NCBI GenBank assembly: GCA_964459845.1
Contig: CAYWOC010000021.1
Location: 1 to 40,240, forward strand
Length of the DNA stretch: 40,240 nt
Source of the DNA: CALZFJ01 sp964459845
GTDB taxonomy: Bacteria > Bacteroidota > Bacteroidia > Bacteroidales > Muribaculaceae
Reading direction: 5' to 3'
A model generated the notes under the pieces. That model saw nothing but the letters and a program-made list of their open reading frames with translations. It searched no databases and was not told the origin of the DNA. Below are positions 16,903 to 25,762 of the stretch, in pieces. How positions within the stretch are numbered: the first letter of the stretch is position 1; each line of letters opens with the position of its first letter. The position numbers were made by a program, and so were the translations under genes.

Positions 16903-17817
16903 TCACAGCATCGTGAAACGCTTTCCCTCATTGGCAAGGAAAGTGTTAGGGAAAATGCGCTTAGCATCTTCAAGCAGAATGTTGTCATCCTTGTATTGTT
17001 GTGAGAAATGCCCTATTATCAAATTCTTCACACCAGCCATCCGCGCGATTTCCGCTGCATCGGCAGCAGTGCTGTGTCCACGGTTTCTCGCTTTCAGCTC
17101 GCAAGAACTGTCGTAAGTGGCTTCATGGTAGAGCCATTCCACGCCAGCCACCGCCTCAGCCACACGGTCGTTGCGCATAGTGTCTGAGCAGTAGGCGTAG
17201 CTCATGCTCGCATCGGGAGCGGTGGTGAGAAATTCGTTGGGAATCACCACACCTTCAGGTGTAACATAGTCATTACCGTCGCGAAGCGAATCCATAGCAT
17301 ACTTAGGCACATTGTGATATTGCACCATATCGGCATTTATGTGGCGGCGTTTCGGCTTCTCGGTGAACACAAATCCCACTGCCGGCACGCGGTGAAACAG
17401 CGGTACCGTGCGCACCGTTATGGCATCATTCTCATATATCACCTCATTGCTGCGCCCTATCACATTAAATTCCACCTGATAAGGCATATCGCGGCAAAAA
17501 TAGTCAAGAATGTGCCGAAACTGCTCAGCCCCATCCTTGAAAATATGCACCACCACAGTTCCGCCTTTCTCAAGCAGTGCCATAGTGGAGAGAAGTCCGG
17601 GAAGTCCGAAAACATGGTCGCCATGCAGGTGGCTTATGAAAATGTGGTTCAGGCGCGAGAATTTCAGTTTCATCCGGCGCATCTGTAGCTGTGCGCCCTC
17701 GCCGCAGTCTATCATATAAAGCTGGTCGCGTATATCCAGCACTTGGCACGACGGCAGATGCCTCATCGTGCAGGTAGCCGAGCCGCAGCCCAATATGCTC
17801 AATTCAAATTTTGCCAT
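16903..17817 (-). CDS. rnz: Ribonuclease Z (tRNA 3' endonuclease)
   Basis: RNase Z cuts the 3' trailer from tRNA precursors with two zinc ions. The metallo-beta-lactamase signature is ISHLHGDHVFGLPGLL, giving H63, H65, D67 and H68. Further ligands are in SYAYCSDTMRND and in the C-terminal NLIIGHFSQQY. The start MAKFELSILGCGSATCTMRHLPSCQ is typical, and the 304-residue length is normal. It has a promoter that overlaps the end of the upstream XRE gene, and it marks the boundary where core sequence gives way to the AT-richer island. Confidence 0.96.
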   Translation of the reverse strand: MAKFELSILGCGSATCTMRHLPSCQVLDIRDQLYMIDCGEGAQLQMRRMKLKFSRLNHIFISHLHGDHVFGLPGLLSTMALLEKGGTVVVHIFKDGAEQFRHILDYFCRDMPYQVEFNVIGRSNEVIYENDAITVRTVPLFHRVPAVGFVFTEKPKRRHINADMVQYHNVPKYAMDSLRDGNDYVTPEGVVIPNEFLTTAPDASMSYAYCSDTMRNDRVAEAVAGVEWLYHEATYDSSCELKARNRGHSTAADAAEIARMAGVKNLIIGHFSQQYKDDNILLEDAKRIFPNTFLANEGKRFTML

Positions 17818-17849
17818 ATTCGTGTATCATTATTTGTCTCATTCTGATA

Positions 17850-17880
17850 CAAAACTATACTTTTATATTCATTTTTGCAA
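17850..17880 (-). promoter_or_regulatory. rnz promoter
   Basis: On the minus strand TTG (17880-17878), 20 bases, then TAGTTTTG (17857-17850), 33 bases before the rnz ATG. It overlaps the 3' end of the XRE gene. Confidence 0.75.
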
Positions 17881-18139
17881 CTTCAATGGCATCAAGACAC
17901 AGTTCGTCCTCGCCATCCAAAGCATCCAATACCTTATCTGCAAGCCACAGAGTGAGCATTTCCTTCTCGTCTATATGGAAATACTTTGCCAACAGAATCG
18001 CTTGGCTGCGCTTTGCCCTGCGGTCGCCACGTTCTATCTTGCTGAACATGGGAGTGTCAATCTCCAAATATGCTGCCAACTGCCGTTGCAGCACCTCATG
18101 CTTGTCTCTTAATTCCTTTATCTTGTTTCCTAATAACAT
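17855..18139 (-). CDS. XRE-family helix-turn-helix regulator
   Basis: 94 residues. Residues 1-60 form a Cro/C1-type helix-turn-helix (GNKIKELRDKHEVLQRQLAAYLEIDTPMFSKIERGDRRAKRSQAILLAKYF). The C-terminal 35 residues are helical and acidic. In Bacteroidota close relatives of this type often sit beside restriction-modification or other mobile accessory genes and are thought to control them. Here the neighbour on one side is rnz and on the other a decayed ATP-binding regulator, so a lost partner is likely. Confidence 0.88.
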   Translation of the reverse strand: MLLGNKIKELRDKHEVLQRQLAAYLEIDTPMFSKIERGDRRAKRSQAILLAKYFHIDEKEMLTLWLADKVLDALDGEDELCLDAIEVAKMNIKV

Positions 18140-18200
18140 ATCTTTTATTCCTACATTATCTTGTTTCTTGTACTCTCAGCAAATTACTGGCAAATTAAAC

Positions 18201-18759
18201 TTATGCCCATATAGGTATATACTTCATATATCGTTTTGCCGTATCTGGATCAAGGGGTTTAATCCGCTTTTCTGCAACAGCCTCCTTTATCAATATAGAA
18301 ATACTTCCAGCAGAAGTTTCCTTTACGCCAAATCTATCTCTAAGTGACTTGTTGGTCAAAGCTTCACCTTGTACATACATTAGGCAAGCATGGAGACAAC
18401 ATGACCATAGCTTATCTTCCATCGGGATGTTACTAAACTCAATCTCTGAGAAAAGTGTAACCTTAGTACTATCTTGGAATACTTCAATACGAGGAGCTGG
18501 AAGAAATTGCGCCTCACACGCCAATACCATTCTGTCCCAGCCACGACCAAGTTCCTCACACATCTTCAATCGTCGCATGAGGGAAGCCAATTTCTCATTT
18601 CGAGATTTCGGAGGATTGTCGATTATACGAAGTACATCTACCAAAGGGGTGCCAGGCAACCATCATTGGTTGGCAATTATTATGCTTAAACTCTACCCAA
18701 TCCACTTCCTTGGGAAGTTTGCATAGTTCTTTTACTAATATGTCTATATTTCCTATCAT
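18201..18759 (-). pseudogene. AlbA_2/ATP-binding regulator, internally deleted
   Basis: Two ends of one gene with the middle missing. The first about 30 codons from 18759 (MIGNIDILVKELCKLP, then KEVDWVEFKHNNCQP) match the start of the AlbA_2 (divergent AAA-4) domain of Bacteroidota ATP-binding proteins. The frame is then lost near 18665, and a second frame continues with TPLVDVLRIIDNPPKSRNEKLASLMRRLKMCEELGRGWDRM, which is the C-terminal ATP-binding/winged-helix region of the same family. Several hundred codons that normally lie between are absent. Called from motif memory; a search would settle it. Confidence 0.7.
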
Positions 18760-18906
18760 CTTATATGCTGTTTGTTTTCTATTTATCATAGAGTTCTTCA
18801 AGTTCTTGAACTCTTTCCATTCACATCGTGCATTCTCCTTGTGATATTCACGAAGAAGATATTGTCGCAGTTCTTGTTCAAGTATAAATAGTGTCTTGAT
18901 CTTTAA
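18760..18906 (-). pseudogene. N-terminal fragment of a second AlbA_2-type protein
   Basis: The minus strand from about 18906 reads KTLFILEQELRQYLLREY, then HKENARCEWKEFKNLKNS, in frame. This resembles the N-terminus of another Bacteroidota AlbA_2 ATP-binding protein, but there is no start codon and the match ends at about 18785. The frame then runs straight into the start of the pseudogene described at 18201-18759. It looks like two related genes that decayed and fused. Confidence 0.55.
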
Positions 18907-18956
18907 TCATACAGCATTATTCTATTACTAATCAGCGAAGAACAATTAAAGTTAAT

Positions 18957-19370
18957 TTATATTGCATTCATTACATCTTCTGTATTGACAAAAGGTCCAC
19001 TTAAAGTATAATTAGGATAGGCTTCTATATTGAAATCTTTTTCCATATTACAATACTCACAGACTGTATTATATATTTTAACCTCATTATAATTTATGTC
19101 CTTATCAATAACAATCATTTTTCCCATCAACTGTGCTATTTTATTTTTAGAGTCAGCAGAAATTGTTCTTACAATAGACAATGCCTGCAATGTAGTAAGT
19201 TTTTTCATCTCTTTCATATAGTTATCTGTGAGATTGAAAGAATCTGCAATCTCATTCATATATTCTACTTCAACATCCTTTACAATACCATCTGCATTAA
19301 CAATGTCATCTAATATTCTTAATACTGCAATCTTTGCATTATATGTTAATTCTGTCATACCTTCTGTCAT
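18957..19370 (-). CDS. TerB-like protein
   Basis: 137 residues. The helical pattern AKIAVLRILDDIVNADGIV...EVEYMNEIADSFNLTD...ALSIVRTISADSKNKIAQLMGKMIVIDKDINYNEVKIYNTV resembles the TerB/DjlA-type helical domain, including its acidic DxDG-like turns near the start and middle. TerB domains are found with stress and defence systems, often near membranes or nucleic-acid enzymes. The start is set at 19370, because its ATG overlaps the stop of the upstream TPR/OB gene (TAATG), which implies translational coupling; the frame is open 11 codons further but inside that gene. It is the last gene of a three-gene unit with a helicase. AT-rich. Confidence 0.8.
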   Translation of the reverse strand: MTEGMTELTYNAKIAVLRILDDIVNADGIVKDVEVEYMNEIADSFNLTDNYMKEMKKLTTLQALSIVRTISADSKNKIAQLMGKMIVIDKDINYNEVKIYNTVCEYCNMEKDFNIEAYPNYTLSGPFVNTEDVMNAI

Positions 19371-20851
19371 TATCTCTTTACATTTACACAAACCCAATTC
19401 CACGTTCCCTTTTTCTTATCGTAATCATAGACAACAAGACTCCTGACATCATTGCCATTTTTTAAGTCGTATTTTCCTACGATATTAGATGGTACAAAGC
19501 ACCTTACTGAACCAGCTTTCAAGAAAGCATATTCATTACCATCCCTTTTACAAATTTTACCCTCCACATATTTTGCGTAATCAATGTCATAAGGCAACTG
19601 AACCTTTGTTGAACTAAGAACTTTCATTCGACTTCCTTTATCTGTATAATGTAATTTCAATATCATTCCGGCATACACCTTAAAGCGAAATTTTTGAATG
19701 GTACGTTTCTCTTTGCCATAAACAATGGCTGACTTATGGCTGTTTTCATCAACATATGTCACAATAGCTATACATTCTTCAGCTCCATTGCATAGTATGG
19801 CATCTGTGATAGACATATAGTCAATTGGGTCATTCTCATCTGGTGTCATTGAATTAAGCCAAGGCTGATGTATCCAACAAGCTATTTCGTTTGGCAGTCG
19901 CCAACCCTGTGATATATAACACCGTGTCACCGCATCTATATGAAAGCGAGCAGATTTGAGCAACCCACGCTTTATGTACAAAGTGGCTAATTTAATATGC
20001 ACTTTACCAAGAAAAGTTTCTTGCGTGTGGCTATGCACTGCACGGAGCAGACAAGCGAGTTGTTTCTCCTCATCATTCGTGAAGACATCACTTAAAAGTT
20101 GCCACACCCAAAATTCTGTATTTTTTTTTCGAGCAAAAGGTATAATAACTTTCAAGGCTTCATCGCTATCACTTCCTAAGGCTAAAAGAAGTTTTCCATA
20201 AAAATATCCAGGATACATCATTTCCTTATGATTATTCATAAGGTTGTCCAATCTTGGCAAAAATTCTTCAATACGTCCAAGATTATTTAGCCTAAGCAAT
20301 GCTTTTGCATTTGCAATGAATGCACGTTCTGCTAAAGTCATCATCTTTTGGCCTTTCTGATTAACGTATGGTGAATAGTCTTCTTTAGTTAGATTATCCA
20401 AATTCCACCAATCAAAAAAGTCTGGCATTTCCTGCCAATTATCAAATTTGAGACAACTTCGAAGAAGGTAGGAATGACCTTTTGATGACCTAAAATTATA
20501 ATCCTTCAACTTCAAAAATAACGTTGAAAGTTTTGCTGATGCGTCTATATCTGTTAAGGGTATATGATTTTGTATGAAGCTTGCTATTTGGAATTGAACA
20601 TTGTCAAAAATCATGCTGTCATTTACTAATGTCAGTTGGTCTAATGAATTAAGTTCATCAAGATGTCTCAATAGTTTACCATAATCACCCACCTCAGAAT
20701 CAACTTTCATCATGTAATACAGAACCCAACCAACTGCTCTTTGCTTCCAAATATCTGATGGCATAGCCGCCAAATCAGCTTTGGCGAGTTCGTATGCTTG
20801 CTGCACTTGACCTGCCTTACACATCGTTGTTATATCTCTAACATTCGCCAT
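19370..20851 (-). CDS. TPR-like protein with C-terminal OB/S1-like region
   Basis: 493 residues. The N-terminal two thirds are helical repeats (ITTMCKAGQVQQAYELAKADLAAMPSDIWKQRAVGWVLYYMMKV..., and later ECWV-type repeats around 200-310), consistent with TPRs. The C-terminal 150 residues change to beta-rich sequence, with KFRFKVYAGMILKLHYTDKG and AFLKAGSVRCFVPSNIVGKYDLKNGNDVRSLVVYDYDKKKGTWNWVCVNV, which resembles OB/S1-like RNA-binding folds. I recall similar proteins in Bacteroides beside RecD-like helicases but know no function. It starts 1 base after the helicase stop and overlaps the TerB start, so the three are co-translated. Possible role: a scaffold that presents nucleic acid to the helicase. 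Confidence 0.82.
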   Translation of the reverse strand: MANVRDITTMCKAGQVQQAYELAKADLAAMPSDIWKQRAVGWVLYYMMKVDSEVGDYGKLLRHLDELNSLDQLTLVNDSMIFDNVQFQIASFIQNHIPLTDIDASAKLSTLFLKLKDYNFRSSKGHSYLLRSCLKFDNWQEMPDFFDWWNLDNLTKEDYSPYVNQKGQKMMTLAERAFIANAKALLRLNNLGRIEEFLPRLDNLMNNHKEMMYPGYFYGKLLLALGSDSDEALKVIIPFARKKNTEFWVWQLLSDVFTNDEEKQLACLLRAVHSHTQETFLGKVHIKLATLYIKRGLLKSARFHIDAVTRCYISQGWRLPNEIACWIHQPWLNSMTPDENDPIDYMSITDAILCNGAEECIAIVTYVDENSHKSAIVYGKEKRTIQKFRFKVYAGMILKLHYTDKGSRMKVLSSTKVQLPYDIDYAKYVEGKICKRDGNEYAFLKAGSVRCFVPSNIVGKYDLKNGNDVRSLVVYDYDKKKGTWNWVCVNVKR

Positions 20852-20852
20852 A

Positions 20853-22889
20853 TTAAATAAAATGTGAGTTTATCATTTCTATTATTGCACCAAGCTCTCC
20901 ATCCTCTTTACCCTTCAGTGACATAGGCTTGGCGTATGTCACAAATCCATTAGAATTCACATATATCTTAATATAAGAGAACGTCCCACTGGTACGCATA
21001 TAATATATAGTACTGAAATCTTCGGAATGTTCAACTACATTTGTAATCTGTACACTTATATTGTCACATGCAGATCTTATCAAATCAAACAACTTGCCGT
21101 GAGATTCGTCAGATGGTATGTAATCAAAGCTATAAGACATTCCACGTTCATCATTCAACATAATTTCTATAAGTGCAGTATGCTGATTGGGAGCTGTAGC
21201 CTTTGCTGACTGAAAAATACTCCCAGTTTTGTAATAGAGATCATATCTATCAACTCCATCTGGCGTTTGAATGTTGTATATCTCTAAGTAAGGACGACTC
21301 TGTACGCTTATTATTTTGTAAGGAGTATACTCCATATTTTTTGCAATGCAATGGTATTTTGCTCTTATACCAATGTCGACTTTTTCATTATGGAATGGTG
21401 TAGGCGGAACATCGTTAAGAACCCTACATTCTGCATCTATGCTTTTACATTTCTGTATAGGTTCTATCCTGAACTTTGAAAAAGGGGTTATATGTGGCAA
21501 ATTGGAAACATACAAAGTTCTCTGAGCCCTAGTTGTAGCTGTATAAGCCCATCGCAAACTGTCATCATTAAGCCCAGTTCTGCCAGAATAATCAACAAAG
21601 ACTTTTCCCCATTCACCACCTTGACATTTATGACCAGTAACAGCATAGCCGTACTTAGCCCTTATCGCATTATAATATATGTCTTCCATCAATGCATTTG
21701 CAAATGATTCCGTTCCATGCTTTAACTCTGGATGTCTAATACAGAAATTTATATATAATGCACGATTCTCGTCAATAGTTAGGGATGCTTTGTCACTTGT
21801 CAGCAAATCCTCAAGCAACATACATTGCATTGGGTATCCCTCATCATCAGAAACTGTTACCTGAATAAAGTTTAAAGTAATAACAACGCGCTGTTTCTTG
21901 CCACCAATTTGCACATATACAGGAGCTGACTGCTGTATTCTTACTCCTACAGAAAGAATGGGGACAAACTCACCATTCATACGATTTATCCTGTAATTAT
22001 TTTGTGTTATCATCAAAATATCTTTCTCGCATATAGGTATATCATCACCATATAATGCGACTCGAATATCTCGATTATATTTATTAGCTGATTTATTTGA
22101 ATAACATATTATTACACTGTCATGCTTGCATGATTTCTTTCTATAATCAATGTACGAATCTAAAAAATATTCAGAAGGAATAACTTCTACATCACCTTTC
22201 TTTTCTTCGAAGACAAGCCAATTTCTTTTCTCTTTCTGCAAGAGATCACGTATCATCATCGCATTCCTCAAAATGGCACTATCTCCTTTCTGTCTAAGCA
22301 CTTCGGTTAGTTCTACTTCCACGACTTTAAGTCCTTTTTCTTGGAAATATTCTGCTCGTAAGGCATTTGATACAGCCTCTCCAACAGGAGGCAACTGTGC
22401 TGGGTCTCCAACAAATATCACCTTACCTCCAAAGTTAGGTCGTACATAAGTCAAGAGATCTTGCAATAGATTGTCAGTACCATATGCAAAAAGTTCATGT
22501 TCAATTTTTCGAGAACAAACCATAGATGACTCATCAACGACAGCAACAACATTACCTTCATGTTCAGAACCACGTATTGGGAAAACAAACTTAAACTCAG
22601 AATTGGCAATATCTTTCACTTTTTTAGACACGAGGCAAGCCTTTGCATAAATCGCTTTATGTATTGTTACTGCTTTACGCCCTGTTTTGGCAGATAAAAT
22701 CCTAGCTGCTCTACCTGTTGGAGCCATCAAATCTACTTGACGACTTTGTGCTATATAATTTGCTATAACATTCACCATCGTTGTTTTGCCTGTGCCGGCA
22801 TATCCACGAAGGATGAAAACAGAGGCATCACTTTTCATAAAAGCTTTAATCTGCTCGAAAACTTTATTCTGTTGAGTCGTTAGTTCCAT
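20853..22889 (-). CDS. SF1 RecD-like ATP-dependent helicase
   Basis: 678 residues. The Walker A motif is GYAGTGKTT at 29-37, motif II is VVAVVDESSMV near 113-123, motif III is IFVGDPAQLPPVGE near 158-171, and the UvrD-C2-type C-terminal motifs are YAVTGHKCQGGEWGKVFVDYSG and RWAYTATTRAQRTLYVSN near 437-480. These are the motifs of superfamily 1B helicases such as RecD and Dda. All ATPase residues are present. The last 190 residues (from about 490) are an extension of beta-rich sequence that I do not recognise. The gene lies directly before the TPR/OB gene, and before the IS insertion it lay about 75 bases after the reverse transcriptase gene with no obvious promoter between them. Confidence 0.9.
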   Translation of the reverse strand: MELTTQQNKVFEQIKAFMKSDASVFILRGYAGTGKTTMVNVIANYIAQSRQVDLMAPTGRAARILSAKTGRKAVTIHKAIYAKACLVSKKVKDIANSEFKFVFPIRGSEHEGNVVAVVDESSMVCSRKIEHELFAYGTDNLLQDLLTYVRPNFGGKVIFVGDPAQLPPVGEAVSNALRAEYFQEKGLKVVEVELTEVLRQKGDSAILRNAMMIRDLLQKEKRNWLVFEEKKGDVEVIPSEYFLDSYIDYRKKSCKHDSVIICYSNKSANKYNRDIRVALYGDDIPICEKDILMITQNNYRINRMNGEFVPILSVGVRIQQSAPVYVQIGGKKQRVVITLNFIQVTVSDDEGYPMQCMLLEDLLTSDKASLTIDENRALYINFCIRHPELKHGTESFANALMEDIYYNAIRAKYGYAVTGHKCQGGEWGKVFVDYSGRTGLNDDSLRWAYTATTRAQRTLYVSNLPHITPFSKFRIEPIQKCKSIDAECRVLNDVPPTPFHNEKVDIGIRAKYHCIAKNMEYTPYKIISVQSRPYLEIYNIQTPDGVDRYDLYYKTGSIFQSAKATAPNQHTALIEIMLNDERGMSYSFDYIPSDESHGKLFDLIRSACDNISVQITNVVEHSEDFSTIYYMRTSGTFSYIKIYVNSNGFVTYAKPMSLKGKEDGELGAIIEMINSHFI

Positions 22890-22943
22890 TGAATATCATT
22901 AGTTTTTATAGTTATTTCGATAGTATCTCAAAACTTCAAACAG

Positions 22944-23997
22944 TTATACCATAACGTGAGTTCGATGAAAATTAAACGGTTGATAATTTGGTGGTTAGCG
23001 ATAAAGGTATTAAATTTATAGGACTGAATTACAAACAAATACCATTATCGCTATGCTCACCGAAGACAAAATTACTGAAATATTCGTAATGGCCGATGAA
23101 TTCTGCAAAATTTTTAACGCCATGCTCCGCCGCAGAGGACTTTCAAAGCCGCATAAGAACCGGAAAAGGGATTATCATAGAGATAGCCGTCTTTCCGATG
23201 CCGAAATCATTGTCATCATGATAATGTTCCACAGCTCCAACCATAAATGCCTCAAGCATTTTTATCTCAACGAGATTTGCTTCAGATACAGGCATCTGTT
23301 CCCTCAGACTGTCTCATACAACAGGTTTACGGAACTGGAGAAATCGGTGGTGTTGCAGTTTGTCATCTTTGTAAAGAAATGCCTGTTGGGCAAATGCACC
23401 GGCATCAGCTTCGTTGACAGCACCCTGCTGCGTGTATGCCGCAACCAACGGATACATATGCACAAGGTTTTCAGGGATATAGCGCAACGAGGCAAATGTT
23501 CTTTGGGCTGGTTTTACGGGTTCAAACTACATCTGATTTGCAACGACAGGGGTGAAATCCTGAACTTTATGATTACGCCCGGTGATGTCGATGACCGCGA
23601 GCCTCTGAAAATGAAGTCATTCGTTGAATTCATCTACGGAAAACTTGTCGGTGACAAAGGATATATCGGCAAAGACCTGTTCAACAAGCTGTTCATTGAC
23701 GGAATACAACTGATTACCAAACTGAAAAACAATATGAAAGGCGGTATCAGGTCTATGTATGACAGAATCCTGCTCCGTAAACGGGCCGTAATCGAGACTA
23801 TCAATGACGAGCTGAAAAACATTGCCCAGATTGAACATTCCAGACATCGTTCATTTCCGAATTTTGTCGTAAATCTCATAGCCGGAATAGCGGCATACTG
23901 TCTCTTCCCAAAGAAACCGACAATCAATCTCGAAAGAGTTTTTGATAATCAACTCACAATCTTCTGATTTTTTTCATCGAACTCACGTTATACCATA
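22944..23997. mobile_element. IS982-family insertion sequence
   Basis: A complete element of about 1.04 kb. Perfect 21-base inverted repeats lie at 22951-22971 and 23971-23991 (starting ATAACGTGAGTTCGATGA). The 10-base sequence TTATACCATA is present on both sides (22944-22953 and 23988-23997), overlapping the repeat ends; the true target duplication is therefore somewhere between 6 and 10 bases. The intact ends, intact transposase and identical flanks argue for a recent insertion. It separates the RT gene from the helicase gene. Confidence 0.9.
23053..23967 (+). CDS. IS982-family DDE transposase
   Basis: 304 residues, full length. The DDE signature is visible as SFVDSTLLRVC (first Asp near 119), the LVGDKGYIGKDLF block (second Asp near 200), and RAVIETINDELKNIAQIEHSRHRS (Glu near 246). 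The N-terminal DYHRDSRLSDAEIIVIMIMFHSSNHKCLKHFYL and the YNRFTELEKSV motif are characteristic of IS982 transposases. It catalyses cut-and-paste or copy-paste movement of the flanking element. No frameshift or stop interrupts it, so it could be active. It runs opposite to the surrounding accessory genes and is richer in GC than they are. Confidence 0.93.
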   Translation: MLTEDKITEIFVMADEFCKIFNAMLRRRGLSKPHKNRKRDYHRDSRLSDAEIIVIMIMFHSSNHKCLKHFYLNEICFRYRHLFPQTVSYNRFTELEKSVVLQFVIFVKKCLLGKCTGISFVDSTLLRVCRNQRIHMHKVFRDIAQRGKCSLGWFYGFKLHLICNDRGEILNFMITPGDVDDREPLKMKSFVEFIYGKLVGDKGYIGKDLFNKLFIDGIQLITKLKNNMKGGIRSMYDRILLRKRAVIETINDELKNIAQIEHSRHRSFPNFVVNLIAGIAAYCLFPKKPTINLERVFDNQLTIF

Positions 23998-24003
23998 GGA
24001 TTC

Positions 24004-25641
24004 TTAAAGGTATCCATTTTGTTCATCATACGCCCTTGCCTCTCTGAATATTATTATCGGTGTAACCTTCTTTAAAATATCATGGTTCACAATAGAACCA
24101 ACTTTGATTTTGGATACGAGTTTTTCTTTTATCCACTCATTGTTCCAAAGTTCAATATCTTCACCCATCATAACTTTGCAAAGTCTGTTGCTGTAAGGTG
24201 AAATGCTATTTTTCTTATCTTTCTGATACGTAATGTTCTGCAACCACAATTGATTATAGTCAGAGTTGGGCTGATTACATAGTTTGGCATATGCTTTATC
24301 TATGATATCCCATTTTTCTTTATCGTCTTTCAGCGAATCTACCATACGACTCAGCACACGGAGAGCATAATGGCAACAACCGACGTTTTCTAATGCTATT
24401 TGTACGCATATAGACGACATTGCTCGCACACTTCCACCAGGAATGGACTCGGAATGGTAGTAGTTTTTAACTTTTGAAAATATATTTTCTTCTATACCAA
24501 GGTCAACGTCTTCCAATTTACTGTCTTGTTCTTCTTTCTTTTTCAGCCATTTTTCTATTCGCCTGTCAATGTCGGACAGCATTGTCTTGATTGAACCGCT
24601 ATCGGGATATTGGCGAGCAAACATTAGAATATATAGCAGATGTTTCTCAAAACTATCGAAGTCAACACCTTTCTTGTTGAATATCGGAGTATTATAGATA
24701 TATGCAAGTTTATCTGCCTTTATCGAATCTGTAACAATGTTTTCGCTAATTTTAGTCTTCTTGCTATTCATACGGAAATTAAGACTTTCCAATACATGTT
24801 GCAAGATGTACGATATTTTCTCCAATACATCCTTGTCATTACAGAATATACGATAATCGTCACGATAACGGATAATTTCGTAAGGAGTGGTAATACCTTC
24901 TTTTTGTATGGCTTCATGAAGAAGAATGTCTGAATAGCCAAGGATTATTTCGCCTACGAAATCAAAGATCGCGCTTCCTTGTGGGATGCCTATATTACGT
25001 CCATGTTGAAAGGCTCTAAGATATTTCTGAATGTTTGCAGAAATAGAGTTGTTACATTCTCTTTCGTGCGTAGTATCTTTAAGTGAAAAAGCCCAATCAA
25101 ATGCTTGTGGATTAACAGAACCATAGCAGTTGGTGATGTCTGTCACGAACATATAGCGATACTCCAAAGACAACTCTATGCTACGTTGTTCCATGGTACT
25201 CCACCAATTCAGAATTGTTGTTGACTTATGGAAAGGCTCTTTCTTTTTCGGAATAACAGGCAATGCGCAAGATATAATATGTGACACTTTAAATGTCTCA
25301 AATAGCTCCTTAACAGTCTCCCAAGACTGCTCATTGCAAATCTCACGCACAAGAAAATAATACAAGAACGGATTGGCAAGAATAATAGGACGCACAGCAT
25401 AGCGACCATCTTTGTTGAGCAGGATATCGAGGTTGACATCTGGTAACTGCTCTGGCGACTCATCTTTTTGCAAACACTCTTCATAGGGCGTGTCCGCTAT
25501 CGTGTTCTTTACCATTTGAAGTAGTTCGTCAAATACGAAATATTCAGGAAGTTCAAATCCGTGGTATTGTTCTGACTTCAAGAAGAAATCCATTGCCTCT
25601 TTTGAATTGAGACTTAATATATTTTTAGTTTTATGCATCAT
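24004..25641 (-). CDS. Reverse transcriptase of a defence-type (UG/DRT-like) lineage
   Basis: 545 residues. The polymerase core is visible: FVTDITNCYGSVNP (catalytic D168), GIPQGSAIFDFVGEIILGYSDILL (219-241), RYRDDYRIF (YRDD at 259-262, with D261 and D262), and LNFRMNSKKTKIS (288-300). The N-terminal 140 residues and the C-terminal 240 residues are outside the core. There is no maturase, HNH or retron-type signature, so it is not a group II intron or an ordinary retron. The YRDD box in place of YADD, and the long C-terminal domain, fit unknown-group RTs, many of which act against phages. I cannot assign the exact type. It is upstream of the helicase gene set on the same strand and is separated from it only by the IS. 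Confidence 0.88.
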   Translation of the reverse strand: MMHKTKNILSLNSKEAMDFFLKSEQYHGFELPEYFVFDELLQMVKNTIADTPYEECLQKDESPEQLPDVNLDILLNKDGRYAVRPIILANPFLYYFLVREICNEQSWETVKELFETFKVSHIISCALPVIPKKKEPFHKSTTILNWWSTMEQRSIELSLEYRYMFVTDITNCYGSVNPQAFDWAFSLKDTTHERECNNSISANIQKYLRAFQHGRNIGIPQGSAIFDFVGEIILGYSDILLHEAIQKEGITTPYEIIRYRDDYRIFCNDKDVLEKISYILQHVLESLNFRMNSKKTKISENIVTDSIKADKLAYIYNTPIFNKKGVDFDSFEKHLLYILMFARQYPDSGSIKTMLSDIDRRIEKWLKKKEEQDSKLEDVDLGIEENIFSKVKNYYHSESIPGGSVRAMSSICVQIALENVGCCHYALRVLSRMVDSLKDDKEKWDIIDKAYAKLCNQPNSDYNQLWLQNITYQKDKKNSISPYSNRLCKVMMGEDIELWNNEWIKEKLVSKIKVGSIVNHDILKKVTPIIIFREARAYDEQNGYL

Positions 25642-25762
25642 TTATTGAAGTGATTTAAACTTATTTCGAACTCTTAAAAATCGGTTAAAATATTAAAATA
25701 AAGCGTACCATTAGGATGATTTGCTATATTAATTGTTGCCCAACATTCAAAAGGGATAATCT

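Noticed and set aside
24004..25641. Group II intron, retron or diversity-generating retroelement
   Set aside because: There is no maturase/HNH part, no retron-type motif, no template/variable repeat pair and no intron structure around the RT gene.
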